From positions 1 through 15,046 of the forward strand of contig CAKSHT010000045.1 in assembly GCA_934457235.1 (NCBI GenBank): DNA of 15,046 bases. The letters are read 5' to 3'. Of this stretch, positions 13,411 through 15,046 are shown in pieces; within the stretch, counting starts at the first letter, position 1, and each line of letters begins with the position of its first letter. The notes beneath the pieces are model-generated. The model made no database searches, was not told where the DNA came from, and saw only the letters and a list, made by a program, of their open reading frames with translations. The position numbers and the translations under genes are program-made. The DNA comes from an uncultured Oscillospiraceae bacterium. Lineage in GTDB: Bacteria > Bacillota > Clostridia > Oscillospirales > Ruminococcaceae.

Positions 13411-15000
13411 CTACTTCTTTTTCCTGGTATATACCGGTTCGCCGCGGCGGTGCTTCAGAGCCTGTGCCGCGCGTTTCTCTGCGGCGGCGCGCTCGCGCTC
13501 GGCTAAAATTTCGTCAAGGCGCTGCTTGCTCTTTTCCGCCATATCCAGGAGCATAAGCTTATTATTGAACGACGGCTTGTCAAGCACCATCTCAAACAAC
13601 GCGTTCATCAACTGCTCCGCTTCCTGGTCGGAAGTAACAAGTCTGCGCTCGATAAGCTCCCGCGGAGTTATCGCCAGCTGACGGATGTTATAGCACTCGC
13701 CGGTGTCAAGTATCTCTTTCAGCGCGGTGGAAGCCGCCCTCAGCCGCTGTACATCCGGCGTTTCCGTGTCGAGCTTCTTCGCACGGGCGTCCGCGATCTC
13801 GCACTGTATGAGCTTCCGCAGATCCTCCGCGCCCAGGCTGTCCAGGAGCCGTTTTAACTCCGCGCGCTCCTCAGGTATCTCCTTGTCGTGGTAGTATACG
13901 AGCCAGCTCACCTCTCCGGAGAGCGATGCCGGGAACTCCAGCCGGCGCATTATACGCTCAGCCAGCAGCCGTCCGCGCTCACCGTGCCCCTTGAAATGTC
14001 CCTGCCCCCTGTAATCAATGGAGCAGCAGTCCGGCTTGCCGAGGTCATGGAATAACATCGCGAAACGCACCGGGAGCTGCGGCACTGCATATCCCACGGA
14101 CTTGCATATGTGCGTCCACACCGTGAAATCATGGTGTACGCTGTGCTGCTCAAAGCCAACGCACGGTTCTATCTCAGGAATCAGGAATTTCAGTATATCC
14201 GCGTACTGCTCAAGGACGCGGGCGGCGTATTTTCCCATAACTATGCGGGAAAGCTCGTTGAAAAGCTTGTCCTTTTCGGCGTACTCAAAGCAGCTGACGT
14301 TCGCGCGGATAGCCTCGCGGGTCTTGTCCTCGATGACGTACTCTCCCTCGGAGCAGTAGCGCATCGCCTCCAGTATCCTCGCCGGATCCGTGGTGAAGCA
14401 CTTTGACATGTCGTACCATGATTCAGTGGTGGACTTACCGTTTTCCTTTACTGTCCGCGACTGCATCTCCCCGATGGCGATAACGCGCGCCGGGAGCCGC
14501 ACAACTCCGGTCCTGCGGTTGATATCCGCGGGACTGTCCGGGACAAGCCCTTCCTGCAATTCCTCGCGCTCCTCCTCGGCGACTGCCGCCGGGTCCGGGC
14601 GCAGGGAAGCCCTGCCGCCGAACGGGTCGATAAGCCCGGTACGCGGACTGTACGCCATGGCGTTCATCGTAAAACCGCGGCGGAAAAGGTCGGTTTCAAG
14701 GTTTTCGGCGTAAATAACGCGGTTGCCGACCACCTCACGGCGGTACGGGGACACCTGTATTATCATGCCGACCACCGTGATCAGAACCTCGCCGCGCTTC
14801 ATTCCCTCGTCAGAAATTCGGTACTCCCGGAACGCGAAAAGTATATCGTTTATCCCGGCGTTGGTAACTATATCATAATCCTGCGGGTCGCTGCCCAGCA
14901 GAAGTTCACGAACACAGTCCCCGACAATATAGGCGTCGTAGCCTGCTTTTTCAAGCACACTTATCGCCTGTGTGACCTGCTCCGGCAGAATGATCATCAT
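13411..15000 (-). CDS. cca: CCA-adding enzyme family tRNA nucleotidyltransferase, with HD domain and insertion
   Basis: 529 residues, longer than the usual 400-480. The start is set at 14998-15000 (AGGAG 5 bases upstream; the next codon is also ATG); a TTG at 15021 precedes the ribosome binding site. The nucleotidyltransferase head has VGDCVRELLLG and the metal-binding pair D41/D43 (DYD). The conserved RRDFT motif reads RRGFT (107-111) and the nucleotide-recognition EDxxR reads TDPAR (204-208). About 74 residues separate DPFGG from that motif where about 24 are usual, an insertion of roughly 50. An HD domain (FHDLGKP, HFKGHGE) follows, then a very basic tail ending YTRKKK. CCA enzymes build or repair tRNA 3' ends. 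The initiator tRNA in this window encodes its own CCA, so a repair role is plausible; poly(A) polymerase-like activity is the alternative. Confidence 0.88.
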   Translation of the reverse strand: MMIILPEQVTQAISVLEKAGYDAYIVGDCVRELLLGSDPQDYDIVTNAGINDILFAFREYRISDEGMKRGEVLITVVGMIIQVSPYRREVVGNRVIYAENLETDLFRRGFTMNAMAYSPRTGLIDPFGGRASLRPDPAAVAEEEREELQEGLVPDSPADINRRTGVVRLPARVIAIGEMQSRTVKENGKSTTESWYDMSKCFTTDPARILEAMRYCSEGEYVIEDKTREAIRANVSCFEYAEKDKLFNELSRIVMGKYAARVLEQYADILKFLIPEIEPCVGFEQHSVHHDFTVWTHICKSVGYAVPQLPVRFAMLFHDLGKPDCCSIDYRGQGHFKGHGERGRLLAERIMRRLEFPASLSGEVSWLVYYHDKEIPEERAELKRLLDSLGAEDLRKLIQCEIADARAKKLDTETPDVQRLRAASTALKEILDTGECYNIRQLAITPRELIERRLVTSDQEAEQLMNALFEMVLDKPSFNNKLMLLDMAEKSKQRLDEILAERERAAAEKRAAQALKHRRGEPVYTRKKK

Positions 15001-15031
15001 GCTCACTCCTGTTTTTTGCAAATCTATATTA

Positions 15032-15037
15032 ATTATA
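15032..15037 (-). promoter_or_regulatory. Candidate -10 element for the cca gene
   Basis: TATAAT on the minus strand lies about 32 bases upstream of the start codon. The -35 would fall beyond the window edge, so the promoter cannot be fully judged. Confidence 0.45.
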
Positions 15038-15046
15038 TAACATTTA

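Overview
The window looks like chromosome from a low-GC-lineage Firmicute, most likely a clostridial gut-type bacterium (Oscillospirales/Ruminococcaceae-like). This rests on the rplU-prp-rpmA-obg cluster, ribosomal protein L27 with a cleavable N-terminus next to its protease Prp, Mini-ribonuclease III, a YitT-family protein, an EF-G-like paralogue and strong AGGAGG ribosome binding sites. Base composition is about half GC. The taxon is an inference from gene content only. I see no phage, transposase, CRISPR array or integrase; this is mostly housekeeping chromosome with a few oddities.

Layout, left to right. (1) 1-48 is the 3' end of an unidentified plus-strand gene, which converges on a hairpin terminator with a minus-strand gene for a tiny Cys/Gly/Asn-rich membrane peptide (102-263). 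(2) A stand-alone ClpC-type AAA+ unfoldase (467-2836, +). (3) An initiator tRNA gene (2948-3024, +) behind a perfect consensus promoter and before its own terminator. (4) A secreted coiled-coil M23 peptidase (3155-4486, +). (5) A convergent junction with a simple terminator and a long nested palindrome (4503-4624). (6) A minus-strand run obg > methyltransferase-like > mrnC > yitT-family > yebC (8736 down to 4655) with short gaps. (7) A minus-strand ribosomal operon rplU > prp > rpmA (9788 down to 8865), led by a perfect consensus promoter and a ~100-nt structured leader resembling the L21 leader, closed by a terminator before obg. (8) An EF-G-like GTPase gene (12031-10007, -) divergent from an RlmA-type 23S rRNA methyltransferase (12266-13150, +), with back-to-back promoters and an inverted repeat between them. 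(9) Degenerate GC-rich repeat-like intergenic DNA and a terminator. (10) A CCA-adding enzyme family gene (15000-13411, -) with an insertion and altered motifs.

Functional theme: translation and ribosome biogenesis (L21, L27, Prp, Obg, Mini-III, RlmA, EF-G-like, initiator tRNA, CCA enzyme), with protein quality control (ClpC) and cell-wall remodelling (M23). The points most worth a second look are the EF-G-like protein with an unrecognisable NKxD guanine-specificity motif, the 12-cysteine 53-residue membrane peptide, the near-identical promoters of the initiator tRNA and the L21 operon, the atypical CCA enzyme, and the palindrome in the EF-G-like/rlmA divergent region. None by itself demonstrates a new system.
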